Shown here: piece after piece, positions 37,373-50,300 of the stretch
Layout: every line of letters begins with the position of its first letter
Numbering within the stretch: position 1 is the stretch's first letter
DNA from: Cerrena zonata
Taxonomy: Eukaryota; Basidiomycota; Agaricomycetes; Polyporales; Cerrenaceae
Length of the DNA: 64,000 nt
Direction of reading: 5' to 3'
NCBI GenBank assembly: GCA_038087015.1
Contig: JASBNA010000003.1
Location: forward strand, 2,564,424-2,628,423
Translations under genes and position numbers: made by a program
The notes under the pieces: model-generated
Seen by the model: the letters and a program-made list of their open reading frames with translations, nothing else
Databases searched by the model: none
Told to the model about the DNA's origin: nothing

Positions 37373-37375
37373 AGA

Positions 37376-38292
37376 ACCATGCTAGAACCCTATCACGTGA
37401 CGTACCTAATCCCTACTAATCCCGACCTATCCTAGTCGACCCCAGCTCGGCCCGATATTCCGTACTCCACTCATCCTTCCCACAGTCATTTCCTCTGCCA
37501 TGCTTCCATCTTTTGTTTATTCTATTTACCCCCGACCCTCCGACTCGCCCTCTGCTTTATCTTTGATATCCTTTTACCCTTTTGCCTTTATCTGATCCAT
37601 GGTTTCTTATCATAGCTGATTCTTTTAGATAGTTCCTTACCACATGTCTTTCCTTCCCGACATCACTGATAGGCCTCCGATCATCAGCCCCGTAATATCT
37701 TTCTCATTTATCTCTTGTTTAATTACCTCGTATTCTTTCCTCCCGTATCTTTCCACATGTCCTATGATTTCGACCCTATCCCTATCACACCATTTGCACA
37801 TCACTCCCCTTCGTATTTTCTCTAAGTCCTCTATTCCTTGTAGGAGTCTTGTAGTATAAATACTTGCCTTGCTCACTGTATTTCCTTAGTACGAAACTCG
37901 ACTTTGATTCGTCCTCATACCTCCGATCTCCGTGTGATTCTCTACCCCTCCGACTAGGACTTGACTTCGGTTTAGTCCACCGTCTTAATATCTCTTTCTT
38001 TACTCGTCATTCTAGGACTTCCTAGTTGACACTCTGTAATCCGGTGAAACGTCCTAGTGACTATTCCGGTGTTCCTACTTACCTCCGTCTGCATCTTAGG
38101 TTTCCTACTTCCCCGACATTCCCAACTCGCACTACCTCTGAAACCCAGGGCTGTATCCTAGAAGGGCGCAACACATAAGTTAAAGCCAAGCCCGTTTGTA
38201 TTTAACTATCTACGTTACAGGTCCCGAGTCGCCTACCCGTCGCCGACTCGTATCCCTACCCTTCCCTCTCTCTCTCTTCTAGCGACCTGACT
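37376..38292 (+). mobile_element. Candidate solo LTR of a retrotransposon
   Basis: The stretch begins TGTCAGAACC and has an LTR-like layout: a pyrimidine-rich 5' part, a TATAAATA promoter motif near 37855, a compact transcribed-like segment after it, and no open frame. The 3' boundary and a target duplication could not be established. CTAAC before the start and CTGAC near 38286 are similar but not identical. It could instead be ordinary intergenic sequence. Confidence 0.35.
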
Positions 38293-38554
38293 TATATTGC
38301 AGTGGGAATTCTTGGCAGTTTCCTTTTTAGTCATGGGGATTCTCTTTCAGGTAACGGGGATTGATAGGGGTTCTCATTTTGGCAAGGGGATTGATGGGGA
38401 TTATCTGGAGTTATTCCTTTACCATTTTGAATGCTGTGTCTCTATTCAAATCACTCCTGACTCACTTTTTTTTTTTTCTCATCTGTCATCTGTCATCATC
38501 ATTTGTTATACTTAGGGTTTTCTGGGATGAGTTAGGGTTGCATATCCAGCCCCT

Positions 38555-38648
38555 CCTGTCATGTGCCCCTCCTGTCATGTGCCCCTCCTGTTATGTGCCC
38601 CTTCTGTCATGTGCCCCTCCTGTCATGTGCCCCTTCTGTCATATGCTT
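38555..38648 (+). repeat. 16 bp tandem repeat CCTGTCATGTGCCCCT, about 6 units
   Basis: Tandem units with one or two substitutions each, inside the left 2.4 kb repeat; the right copy has only about 4 units. A TC-rich CACTATGTCCCC-type degenerate tract follows to about 38830. Confidence 0.9.
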
Positions 38649-39601
38649 CACTATGTTCCCCTCACTATGTCCCCTCTCACTGTGTCTTCCCTCACTATGT
38701 TTCTCACCATGTCTCCTTACCATGTCCCCTCACTATGTCCCCCACTATCATATTCCCCCTCATTATATTTCCCACTATCATGTTTCCTTATATCATCACA
38801 CCCACTCTCACCATCATATTTCCCTCACTATTATTATTTTTTGTATCTGTCTTTGCTTGCCCATTGGATGAGTTAGGGTTGCATATACCCCCTCACTCTA
38901 TTCATTATCTTTGCCATCCTTTTTGTAAGTCACATTATTACCCCCTTGTAGATAAGTTAGGGTACAATAAATTATCTCTATTAATGCTTCTACAGTTTGT
39001 TGGTCACTGTCTGCAATCAAATATTGTTCAGGGCAGCAAAATCTGCTATTAGATAGTTAGCAAGCAACAGATTCTATCAACAGAGGTAGAACTACAGTAT
39101 ACATTTTACAAAGTTCATTTGGTTGAGGAAATATTAGAACAGTTGAAGCCATTGTAATGGTCAAATTGAAGATTGAAGATTTGAGAAAAAAATACAGACA
39201 ACTGAAACTTGTTATTTTGACATTGATGAGTGACATTGACAGAGAAATGACAAACCAATGAGAAGATACAAGGTATACAACACTCATAAACAAGTAGTCA
39301 CAGTGAAAAATATACAGAGAACTTGCTTTGGTACAGAAAAAGTAAAATTGAAACAGTGAGTATGTTTGATATTTTGATTAAATGGAAGAGTTGGAGACAG
39401 TACAGACATTCTACAATGAGAAAAGTAGTGAGGTAACAGTAGATACACAGGTTGAAGAGAGAGAAAAGAAAGTAAGAGAGAAAAGTTACCATTTTAGGAA
39501 AACAGTGAGTACGACATCTGTAGCAGTGTCAAAAAAAAAGATAAAATGAGGAGAGTTATTAGAATGAAGAGAGATGATGGGAGAGAAGTCACATGAGCTA
39601 G

Positions 39602-39719
39602 AAGGCGGTGCCCTAATTACCGGAGTAACGATAGACACTGGCGCGGCTTGAACCTAGGGCTCTGCCACGCCTCCATGCACAAATTAACGCGTTCAACCAA
39701 CTGAGCTATGCACACTTGC
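39602..39719 (-). repeat. tRNA-derived SINE-like sequence, copy 1
   Basis: On the minus strand the sequence has a box A-like TAGCTCAGTTGG and a box B-like GGTTCAAGCC about 35 bp apart, followed by a tail ACTCCGGTAATTAGGGCACC. The T-stem does not pair well, so it is not a functional tRNA. The same head and tail recur at 53452-53569 and, diverged, at 61241-61389. Confidence 0.65.
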
Positions 39720-40194
39720 TATATTTCAGTGGTACCTGCCCCATATACCCTTTCTTAGATAAGATAAGACACATCTGCCTTCCTCTCCTTATCTTTCCTC
39801 TGATACTTTTCATCTTGGGTGATTATTTACACAGTTATTTGTTGATTTAATCACGCATTTCTTTCCACACTGTTTGAAAAATTGTTCACGCTATTTGAAC
39901 AATTGTTCATGCTGTTCCATATGTATTGTACACAAGTTATAAGGGGAGGCATATGCGGCAACCAAAAGACAATACGAGGAGTACATAGTCGGCAAGAAAA
40001 AAAACAACGCCCAAGTGTCTGCAGGTCAAAAAACAAATCGACATCAACTCAGCTAAGTCAGTGTCTAGGCAAGAAAGCGTCTACAAAAACAAATCAAAGT
40101 CTGCAAAAACTAAACCAAATCAATGTCTGCGCAAGAAATCGTTTACAAAAACAAGTCCACATGCATAGTCCTACGAGTAAAATTCAACCCCCAC

Positions 40195-40724
40195 CTAGTC
40201 AACTTCCAATGCCTTCATCAGCTTTGCAGTTTCCGGCTTATGCCACCGGAGACTCGTTCGCCATTCACTAGACCTTAGTGACTGCACACCCCCTGTGAGA
40301 ATCTTCAACAGGTGTTTCTGGAACCAGGTTTCACATTCCCTGGTCCAGTAACCTGTATTGAGGCCACAGGTTGACCATACGGTGGGCAACGGCCACCAAG
40401 ATCGCAGCATGGTCTGGTTTTTGATGTCTAAAATACAATGTTAGCAATGTAAATAGAAAATGAGAGTGCTATGGACTCACCGGTTTGGTCTGTATAGACT
40501 CCGCAGATGACATTGATCTCGTCGTTGGTGAGGATATTCTCTATAAACCTTCCAACTGGCAGCTGAAATGAGAAAGCGTTGGAAATGTGCTCATTGAGTC
40601 CGCCTGCGACTGAGCTGGGAGGTTGAGCTCTGACCTCAAATGACTCCAAAGCAAGGCGCCAGATAATTCCACCTTGATGAAGAGCAGTCTTGGCCAGGGG
40701 AAGATGCCTAAACAAATTGAGCCT
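40195..40724 (-). pseudogene. Truncated copy of the 890 aa element A protein gene
   Basis: It carries the last exon (40195-40427), the same 53 nt intron (40428-40480) and the end of exon 1, with about 97% identity to the 3' end of the intact gene at 54045-56728. The 5' three quarters are missing, and the break at 40724 coincides with the start of element B. No start codon in context; non-functional. Confidence 0.9.
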
Positions 40725-40737
40725 ATGTTTCTTATCC

Positions 40738-40761
40738 CCCGTAGTGAGGGCTGACTACGGG
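40738..40761. repeat. Hairpin at the left end of element B
   Basis: CCCGTAGT and its exact complement ACTACGGG are separated by 8 bases, 13 bp inside the junction with the truncated repeat. Confidence 0.7.
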
Positions 40762-40850
40762 ACTCCAGGGGACTCCAGGCCCCATATATAGTAATTCCAG
40801 CCACCCGGGACTCCAGGGGACTCCAGGGGACTCCAGCTAGGACTCCAGAT
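40757..40850 (+). repeat. GGACTCCAGG short tandem tract
   Basis: About seven copies of a 10 bp GGGGACTCCA unit in two clusters flank a short AT-rich segment (CCCATATATAG), next to the first palindrome copy at 40852. Confidence 0.85.
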
Positions 40851-41261
40851 AAAAGTTGCTGCAGCAACTTTGATAGAATACACACCAAAATAAAGAATAA
40901 AAAAATGCTATAATAAGTATTAATGAAATTACTTAATGTAAAATAAAGTAGAGTATATCAAGCTAGAGAATAGTTACTACTAGCATATTAGAAATAATTT
41001 GCTACTATTATTTTTAAACTAAAAAAATGAAAATATTATAATAGCAAAGATGTGATAGAAATAATAAAATAATAAAAATTAAAAGTAACTATAATTTTTA
41101 TCTTCTGTAATAAAGGCTAACTATAAATATATCTAGACAAAATACTTTCAAAAAAACTCTAGATTCAATATTACTTTTTTCTCCACTCTTTAATACATTT
41201 ATAATAGTAGATATAGTTTTAAAGATAAGGTTTATCTGAGTTTGAACCTTATATAATAAAG

Positions 41262-41268
41262 TATATAA
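41262..41268 (+). promoter_or_regulatory. TATA box of the recombinase-RecQ gene
   Basis: TATATAA about 80 bp before the ATG at 41349. Confidence 0.55.
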
Positions 41269-41348
41269 GAGTTAAATCTCCTTAAAATCTATATTTATTT
41301 CTTAACTCTCTACCATCATCATCAACATCTCATACAATTTCAAATACA

Positions 41349-44300
41349 ATGTCTACAGTCTCATCTCTTTACAAATGCAGATACTGTTCCAAACTTCTAG
41401 AAACAGCTAACCTTCAAAAAAGTCATGAACGAGTATGTAAACCTGCTGACACTATTACTATTAGTAATACAGTTATCACTTTAACTCGCAACCAAAATCA
41501 AAAGTATCAATGTCAATGTGATAGTATTCAATGCAACACAGAATATGCAACAGTTGCTGCTCTCAAAAAACATCTCAAAAAACATAAAGGCATTTGGATA
41601 TCAGTATGTATTTTCCTAAAGTTGCTGCAGCAAGTTCTAATATAAGCTCTAGAATAACCCAACTAGTTCAAATTCATCTGAAAAATCTGAAGAAATTCCT
41701 TTGATACGTTCCAATATTCCAGTCAGTGCAGAAATATCTGATGACGAAGAAGAGGAGGAAGAGGAAGAAAGAGAAGAGGAATATGAAGAAGAAGACAGCA
41801 AAGAAGATCATGATCCTGATGTTGCTGTGATTCAGGTATATTATTTCTTTCTTTCTAACCATATAATTTATTAATAACTATTTTATAGGAACGATTAGAA
41901 CGATTGCAGCAGCTGGATCAAGATCCTACCTCAAGGCCACATTCTTCACATAGCTCTGAGGTATATCTTAATATATTTATATCAGTTCCAAAGTTGATGC
42001 AGCAAATTACAGAAATCTTCCTCTAATGCTAGATCATCACCATCATTAGAATATGAAGATCCTCCTTTACCAGGAACAGTGAGACCTGTTATCAGTTCTG
42101 TATGTTTTCAAATGAAGAAATATACCAGACTTATACTGATAATTACTCATAGATTTCTTACAAAGATGATAGCTCTGATAGTGAAGATTTAGAAGCAACA
42201 TTTGACTTTTCTGTAAGCTATTTTATTTTTATTGATATATTTTAATTTTAATGATGATATCTAGGATATCTATCGGCACCCTGATCTTGATACATTCAAC
42301 CTTATCATCAATACATCACTAGGATGTTTGTGTTGTGAACTTTGTCATATTGCATTGACTACAACACAAACTATCAAACATATGAGGCAACAACACCCAA
42401 AACTACCTGCTTATCCCACTCTTCCTTTTCTCTGTGCACTCTCCAATATCTACTGCTATGATTCCTTTGCAGAGTTTTCAGATCACAATCTGAATGCTTT
42501 TGGAGGATTATCTATTTATATTGGAGTAGAATGCCCAGCCTGTGACTACAAATGTCGAAGCAAGGAATCTATGAGAGTGCACCACCGCACTGATCATCCA
42601 GAACATCCTGCTACTACCAATTGGTCATCATGTCATCTACAACAACTCAATCATAGCTCTCACAAACAATTCTTCAAAGTCATACTTCCTCAATCGACAT
42701 CTAACCTTCAAATCAACATTGCCAAAATGTTCATTACACAAGCCAGACAGCAAGTCAAAACTGTTTATGCCAAGCTAGAGGCAGAAACTTCTGATGCTCG
42801 TCTTATTACACCTTGGCTTTTGTCAACCAAGTGGCATATCTTTACTGCTGGTTGTGACACCGAGGCTCTATGTGCAATGGTTGCCTTTCCCATACCATCT
42901 GAATATCCAGGCCTTGCTCATATTGTCAAAGCATATTGCCAAAGTGCTCTTCAATTAATTGATAGCACTGATACTTTGACTCTTCAAAAATTGCATACAC
43001 CAGATCCAGATAAAACATCAGTTATTTATTTAAAGTTGCTGCAACAAGTTATTAATTTTATCTTAGTGGCATTGTTAATGAACCATTCCATAAGCTACAA
43101 CAGGATAGTACTATTTCTCAATACCAAAGAGAGATAGTCATCCTTGTTGCTATGCTATTACGTTCTGATACTGCCTATCCACTCCATCTCAATGAGGATA
43201 CAAAGAATGCTGTTGATACATTTCAAACTGCTCTCACACGAGAAGGAGCTGAAATCAACAAACAACTCAATGCCACAGAATCAGTTGATACAACCAGTAT
43301 TGAAAACTTGCTGCATCAACTATTGGTTCAATGCTGGATGAATCGATGGACTCCTACTGCTACCAACACTACTCCATGTCCAACATTCACTTGCATTATG
43401 CTTTGCAACTTGATAAAAGATGGTCATTTTCAAGAGGCAAAACTTGTCACTCGAAAACTTGCAGCATTACAATATTGTATGCGCCTCACTTTTTTGATCG
43501 AGATCAAAAAACGTGCTAGGGATCAAAACATACGTGATCTTCTGGCATGTAATCAGGTAGAACCATGGTTCATTGAAAAGGAAGACACCACTCCTTTCAA
43601 CATGATTCGCAGTTTACAACATCGTGCATCTGCTATTTCCTATAGTACTCCCAACGTAACCAACATTTGGTGGACTGATCGTGTCAATTTCCAATCTCTT
43701 GTATGGAGTGGCAATGAGATTCATTTGAGTCAGATAACATCTATGTTTCATAATATGGAAACAGAAATGATGAATATTTGGTCAAATGATCTCTTACTCA
43801 ATACCGATGCAAAAGTTGATATTGTGAGTATTTATATTATAAAAATTATCATAATAAATATACTAAATATCTATCTAGACTGGCCATATCAGTGATGATC
43901 TAGATGATCACTCAGTGGGATATTCATTTCTCACTGATAGGCGTAATACTATGTTTAGAAAACAGGATCAACTACTCAAAGCTATCCTAGCCAATCCAGC
44001 AGCAAAAGCAAAGATAGTTGTTGCAACAACTTCTGGATATGCCTGGCGCCGAGATGGTCTCTTCAAGTGGCTACAAGATTATGCTATATTGCAAGGCTTA
44101 ATATTTCTACGAGTTGAAATGTTAGGAGGTGCACCTGGACGTGGAAGTGAACTATTTTCAATGATGTATTGCAACATCATGACACGCATTCGCAACCTAT
44201 TCATTATCGGCACTTATATCTGTGTTCTTCGAAACTATCACAAGTCTGGTGCTAATAGTGGAGTTGACAAGTTAATTCCTCATGCATTAGATGCATTTAC

Positions 44301-47154
44301 TGGAAACTTGTTAATTCAAAGCTTAGCATTGGCCCGACCTATGGCAGAGATTTTTGCAGAAATTCTCTTTCCCGATAATACCGAGGTCTCAAAGCTATAT
44401 CAATCAAGACTTTTTGTCAAGATTAATAGGGCATTTACTACCGATGACCTTAGCAATCTTATGGCGGAAAAATCTCAAGCTAGCTTAGGATTTCGGCTTA
44501 CTGTCAACCCCTGGAGACATATCAATATTGCTTGGCGCCGGCAACTATGTGCAGCTGTAATGTTATTTCTTGATGAAAACAAGAATGTGGAAAATATTGG
44601 TGCTTTACAGTCTGGCCATTCAACATATGTTGAAAACTTTGTCTATGGACGTAGTGATGCATCACTTGCTGGCATACCAGAGAATCTTCTATATTGGTTC
44701 TTGATGGCAAGTGTTGAGTGGCATATTATTTGTCAAACAGTTCCTGGTAAGTATATTTTATTTATATTTATAAAACTATAAAATCTAATTAGATTTATAG
44801 GTGGTATTATCTTGCCACATAATAAGGTTCATTGGAGTCATTATCAGGAGCTTGCTTCCAATGGCACTTTTCTGATTCCCAAGACTAAACAAACTATCAA
44901 CTCTGATGTTCAATCTGTGGCAACTACCGAACATATGGTAGCAGAAATAACCAAGCAACTTCTACCAGTTATAGAGACAAAGATTGAAACTGCAATAGAA
45001 AATGCATTTCAAAAGTTTCTCCCTATGCTGCTAGCATCAAGACCTATCCCTCATTCCTTGCCAGAAGTTGCTGCAGCAACTTTATCTCCAGATATTACTA
45101 TACCAACTCTACCACAAAGCCCAGACTTGCTGCAACAACACTCTCCTTTGATATCAATCAGACAAAGCAAAGCTATTGCTTTACCTGATAAGTCTACATG
45201 GACTGAATATCATAGAACATCAAGAGAGACATCTGGCCCATCATACCCCGATACTTTGAGCCCTACTGCAACTCCATCCCATAATCTATCATCAGGAATT
45301 CCCTATTTTTCAATTTCTACACCACAGTCTCCAGCTCTTCAGCTATTGGAGAACAAAGCACTTAGGAAAATAGGAAAACTCCTAAATCATACAAGTCCTA
45401 CATGGTCTTGTAATGAACAACGGCTCTCAGTGATGGAAATGCTTCGAAACAAAAATGACATGATTGTAATCCTTCGCACTGGATTAGGCAAATCTATGGT
45501 TATTTTTTTAGCAGCCATGATGCAAAAAGAAAAAATCACCATTGCAATCATTCCATTTACAGCACTTATGCTTGACTATCATCGCCGTTTAACAGATCTT
45601 TCAATTGGATTTGAAGAGTTCAAAGCTACATCACGTCATATTGCTGGAACACATAGCCTTATATTGGTCTCTGCAGATGTAGCTGCCCTTCCTATATGGT
45701 CCACAGCTTTACAAGAGCTCAGTCACAAACATGTTATTGGAAGAATCATATTTGATGAAGCACATGTTGTGTTTACATCTTCAGACTTCCGAGTCAGTCT
45801 TGCAAAGGTCTATCATTTGCGACAAATTCCATGCCAGATGATTTTATTATCAGGCACAGTACCACCTCAATCTGAGGATACACTGATTCAATCCTTTGCG
45901 CTTATATCACCAGTAATCATTTATCGTACCTCACCAAATCATCCTCACTTGCGCTATATTTTGGAACGATCATATCCTAATCAAGAACAGCTCTTTCAAC
46001 GAACTCAAGAGTTATGGAATCAACATCGTATCAGCTTTACATCTCAGGATCGATGCCTTATATTTGTTCAAACATTATTCATTGGTCAAGCTCTCTCACA
46101 ATTTCTACATTGCCCTTTCTATACTGGAGATCAAGATATTAGTAACAACGATGAACGAAAAACTACCTACCTTCAATGGATTGATGGTACTCATCCATTA
46201 ATGGTATGCACAAGTGCCTTTGGTACTGGCAATGATTACCCTCATGTCCGGCTATCACTTCATGTTGGAACACCAAAGGAAATGGTCGATCATATTCAAC
46301 AAACAGCACGAATAGGTCGTGATCTCAAGTTGGCTACTGCATATTTTCTTCCTAACTACCATGGTCAATTAACTCTTCCTCGACAATTATCTACCCGGGA
46401 TATTGATCACAAAGGCAAAATATCAATGCAGCAATTTCTAGTCAATGGCAATGCTGGTGGATGTCTCCGATTCGAGCTTACCAAGTTTTGCGATAACAAA
46501 GGAATACACTGCGATGATAGTCCAGAAAACGTCCTATGTAGCTCATGTGGAAAACACAAACAACAAGCTACTGCATTTCCTATCTCACCAATTCCACATG
46601 TCTCTGATACTACAACCCAAGGCATCAAACGCAAATTAGATACTGACAAGTTCAATGTTGCTGCAGCAACTTCAAAACAGCGTAAACGTGATTCTGATGC
46701 CAAAGCTAATCAGTTTATCGACACACTTTATGCTATATTGGAGATGTTTGTTACAATATGTCCACTGTGTCATATCAATGGTATTTATGGTGCACAACAT
46801 GCAGTTTTGAATTGCCCATCATTTTCTAGGGCATATTTCTTTTGGAAAAAAGAGTTAAGATATACTTTCAAACGGACTGTTCCTATTTGTTTTTTTTGTC
46901 AAGTTCCACTGATAGATATGCTTCATCATGATCCATTATCTGCACAAGATTGCCCATATAGAGATATTGTTGGGCCTATGGTTTACAACATTTTCAACAG
47001 ATATCAGAAAGAGTTGGAAGCACATTTTGGAATTTCTTGGTTAAATAGAAATGCTTTTTGTTTGTGGCTTGGACAAACATCTTCAGAGGAACATGTAACT
47101 AGATTGATTTCTGTTTTGTTTTTTTATTGGAACCAGTTTGTACAGACCAAGTAG
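41349..47154 (+). CDS. Zinc finger - tyrosine recombinase-like - RecQ helicase fusion protein
   Basis: Nine exons with short AT-rich introns join in one frame to about 1,790 residues. The order is: Cys/His fingers at the N-terminus (CRYCSKLLETANLQKSHERVC); an acidic stretch (DDEEEEEEEEREEEYEEED); two more C2H2 fingers (CELC...HMRQQH and CPACDYKC...HHRTDH); a long helical part; a tyrosine-recombinase-like core with Arg in PGRGSELFSM (44140), WRHINIAW (44515-44520) and GHSTYVENFVY (44617-44646). The core is followed by a RecQ-type superfamily 2 helicase: RTGLGKS Walker A, DEAH at 45754, LLSGTVPP, CTSAFGTGNDYPHV and QQTARIGRD motif VI. Cys-rich clusters follow (CSSCGKHK, ICPLCHINGIYG, CFFCQ). 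The exon junction at 44743/44799 keeps frame, so recombinase and helicase parts are one gene. It resembles telomere-linked RecQ helicases of fungi. Likely role: movement or maintenance of element B. Confidence 0.82.
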
Positions 47155-47329
47155 TTATAGATTATAGTGTTGTTGCAACAAGTTTATAAAACATCGTGGG
47201 AAGATTATGTAATGGTACTATATATATAGGTCTGATGATTTAAATAATAATTTAGTACAACTTGACCTCAAACCACTACCTTCCTCATTCAGTAAGAAAT
47301 AAAACCAGCTCAAAAATCAAATATAAATA
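47155..47329 (+). promoter_or_regulatory. Short promoter region of the ParB-like gene
   Basis: The 175 bp between the two element B genes. It holds a degenerate palindrome copy (47169-47184) and TATATATA at 47219-47226, about 105 bp before the proposed ATG. Confidence 0.5.
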
Positions 47330-50300
47330 ATGGCTGTTTGTTTTTTATTTTATTTTCTATTTTATTTTAATTTTTAACTTGATTTTAGTTCAATTCCAAT
47401 CAGACTTCTAAAGTTGCTGCAGCAACTTCAGCTGTAATTAACTTATTATACTTTTCAAAGTTTAGATCTGTTCTAACATACTTTTAGTCTGTTTCTGTTT
47501 TTGCTGCTGCTTCCAACTCTGCAGCAACTCTATTTCCTCCTGCTGCTTCCACTTCTGCTTTCAAAGTTGCTGCAGCAACTTTAGATGTAAGTTATCTATT
47601 TGATTTTTGTTACTTTAATTTAGTCTGATATCTTTTTAGACTTCTGAAAGTAGTGGTATGTAATATTAAAACTGACCAGCATATGTTGATTAATGTATAT
47701 ATTAGATAGTGGAAATTTGGTCCAAAAGGCTATACAGAAACAAATCAAGGTAAGTTAACTCTACTTATTAATTTTCTAGATTAATAATTTTATATTGCAG
47801 ATTGCAAAGGATTTAGAGGCACAGGGAGTCCAACCCCTGTCATCTCCCAATGTTCATGTAAGTCTCAGATATGCTATAAAGATTCTATATTTAACAATTA
47901 CAATAATAGGACTCTGATGCTAGGGTTTGTTATTATAATTATTGAAATAAATTATGTATAGTTATAAATATTCTCTTTAATTATCTAGGATAAGGAATAT
48001 GTTGAAAGTGATATGGATGAATCAGATAGCACCGAGGTAAAGCTATAAATATATATTTAATTTTATAATACTTAATATTCATTTTTAGATCATTTCTCTC
48101 AGTTCTGAGAAATCAGAACCAGCCAAGCCAGTTCGTAAATCCAAGGTGAGATCTTTATTACTTCTTAGCTTTATATAACTTAAATAATTTTATTAGGCAA
48201 CAAAAACCAAGAAAAAAGTAATTTTTAAGTTTTATATTCTGAATTAGATATTAATTTTATTTGAATAGGCATTCAAATCTGTTGAATTCATTGCCTCTGA
48301 TGATGATGAACCTGAACCTACAAAGTCGAAAAAATCTGCCAAAGCAAAAGGCAAACAACCAGCTGCCAAGGTATTAGTTATTTAATTATCTAAATCTAGA
48401 ATTACTACTGATATATTTTGCTATTAGAAATCCAACTCCAAAGCCAAGGTAAATTGAAAGTTGCTGCAACAACTTTTATTTTTTTGATTAAAAAATTAGA
48501 AATCCAAGGTGGATATATCAACGCTCATATTTCCACCCCCCTCCAATCTTGCTGTAATCCATGAACGTATCAACCAGAATCGAAAGTGGTGTTTGCTTCC
48601 TTTGCATCAAACAAATGCTGGTCCAAATAACACTGGACCTCCTATTGTGATTCAAACAACCAATCCTCGTCCAATCAACAAGGCCAACTGCGCTAAATTG
48701 TCTACAGATTTCCACAAACGAGGTGTCTTCAACCGTGTGGTTGAAAATGCAATATACATCATCTGTCCATTTTCAAAAATCAAGCCTGATTGCTTATCAA
48801 GTGATCCTGCTATGGCTCAAGCTCTTCAATTTATTGAAGACACTGGCTCGATTACCATCATCATTATGAATGGACATCATCGTGTTATAGCCATTCGCAC
48901 CTTCTTACGTGGTCACGTGGAAAGACTTCAAGATTTGTTTGATGACTTAGCCAAGTTGAAAACAAGCCATGCTTCAGATGCCATTGCAAAGTTTGCGGAG
49001 AAACAAGCTTCAGCCAATATAGTAAAGGAGTATGTTGAGGAAAAAGGACTTTGGCTATGCAGTGTCATTGATTCAGGTATAATATTATTTCACAAAGTTG
49101 CTGCAGCAAGTTTGCTAAATCTTATTTATTTAGAATGGCTTGCAACTATTCCTGAAAGCCGCAAACAGATTGAACAGCTCCTGGTTAACAATGTGGATCA
49201 AGTTCACATGAAAGATTCCATTAGTAATCTCATCAATACTGGTGCCAATCTCTGTGCTACTGAGCCTACCAGCACACGTCTTGAAGTTGCTCACAAATAC
49301 TTTGCAAGTCTTCCTGCAACTGCTGGTGGCACTTGAAGAATTGCCAACGATACCAACATGGTTCACCTTTGTCTTCAAATCTTCAAATATCCATACACCC
49401 AATATTCTCCTATTGTCATTTACAGTCTCATCAGTAAATGGGAAAATACTGCATCTACTGTATGTGATCAATTTTAACCTCTCAGTTAGATTAACCTATA
49501 TATGTTTTCTAGTTTTACCGAGCTCTCCTTGATCCTTTGCTACAATCATATGAATTCTTATTCAATGGTTGGCCACTCTGGCCACTTGATCAATGGTTTG
49601 ATCATACCACTATTGAGCCTACTCCTGCCAAACGTCGCAGTTCTGGGAGACAGCTCACTGCATTGCTGATTGAAAATGAAGCCTTCCATCAGCCTCGTGC
49701 TTTTACTTTGGAATTTGGCATAATTTTTGATCAAGCTTATGCCCAGTTATTGGCACCAGTCATTTCCTTGTGGGGCCTTCAGGATAAAAATTCAGTACAG
49801 ACATGGTCTGATCAAATGACAAAGTATCGTCGTCATATTTGTTCAGCTTTCGAGGAACCTCTGGCCAATCTCCTTGCATATGTCAAAGTTCTTGCTACCG
49901 ATGAAGGAATGCAAAATGTTATCGACTCCACCTTGGACAGGGGTACAACCTATCCCAACGAACCTGACAAGCAATATGTTGTCAATCTCTATTGGATTAT
50001 CACCGATTTCCCCAGGAAACTCTCCCTTATCACTCAGAATGGATTTGGTCATGATGACTTTGCATCTACTTTACCTGGATTTCAAATCAAGTTTCCACTA
50101 TTCAGTCTTGCATTTTTTGCTGATATTGCTAGAATTGAAAAATCGAATAGCAAAGCTTCCATCTTTATTCCCAGAGATGCATTTCACTATGTAAGTTATA
50201 TATTAATAGAATTATGTGATGTTATAATGCTAACATTTATATAATAGGTTGCTGCTTGGATTGAGCCATTTCATTTTTTGAATATAGGTCAAAGGATGGA

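Larger units (their letters stand above)
38293..40724. repeat. 2.4 kb direct repeat, left copy (truncated element A)
   Basis: Nearly identical to 52198-54574, starting at the same base (TATATTGCAGTGGGAATTC) with unrelated sequence on its left. It contains simple repeats, a tRNA-related segment and the 3' end of a gene. It ends abruptly within that gene at 40724 (AAATTGAGCCT), where element B sequence begins. Differences from the right copy are scattered substitutions plus repeat-number changes. Confidence 0.95.

Noticed and set aside
38361..38876. Open frames with Cys/Pro/Ser/His repeats in the 2.4 kb repeat (also at 52245-52901)
   Set aside because: They translate the CCTGTCATGTGCCCCT tandem repeat and adjacent TC-rich tract; unit number differs between copies without regard to function.
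49242..49532. Alternative frame across the TGA in the ParB-like gene as a frameshift
   Set aside because: The original frame continues after the stop with good hydrophilic sequence and a proper splice to the next exon, so a single nonsense change is simpler than two frameshifts.
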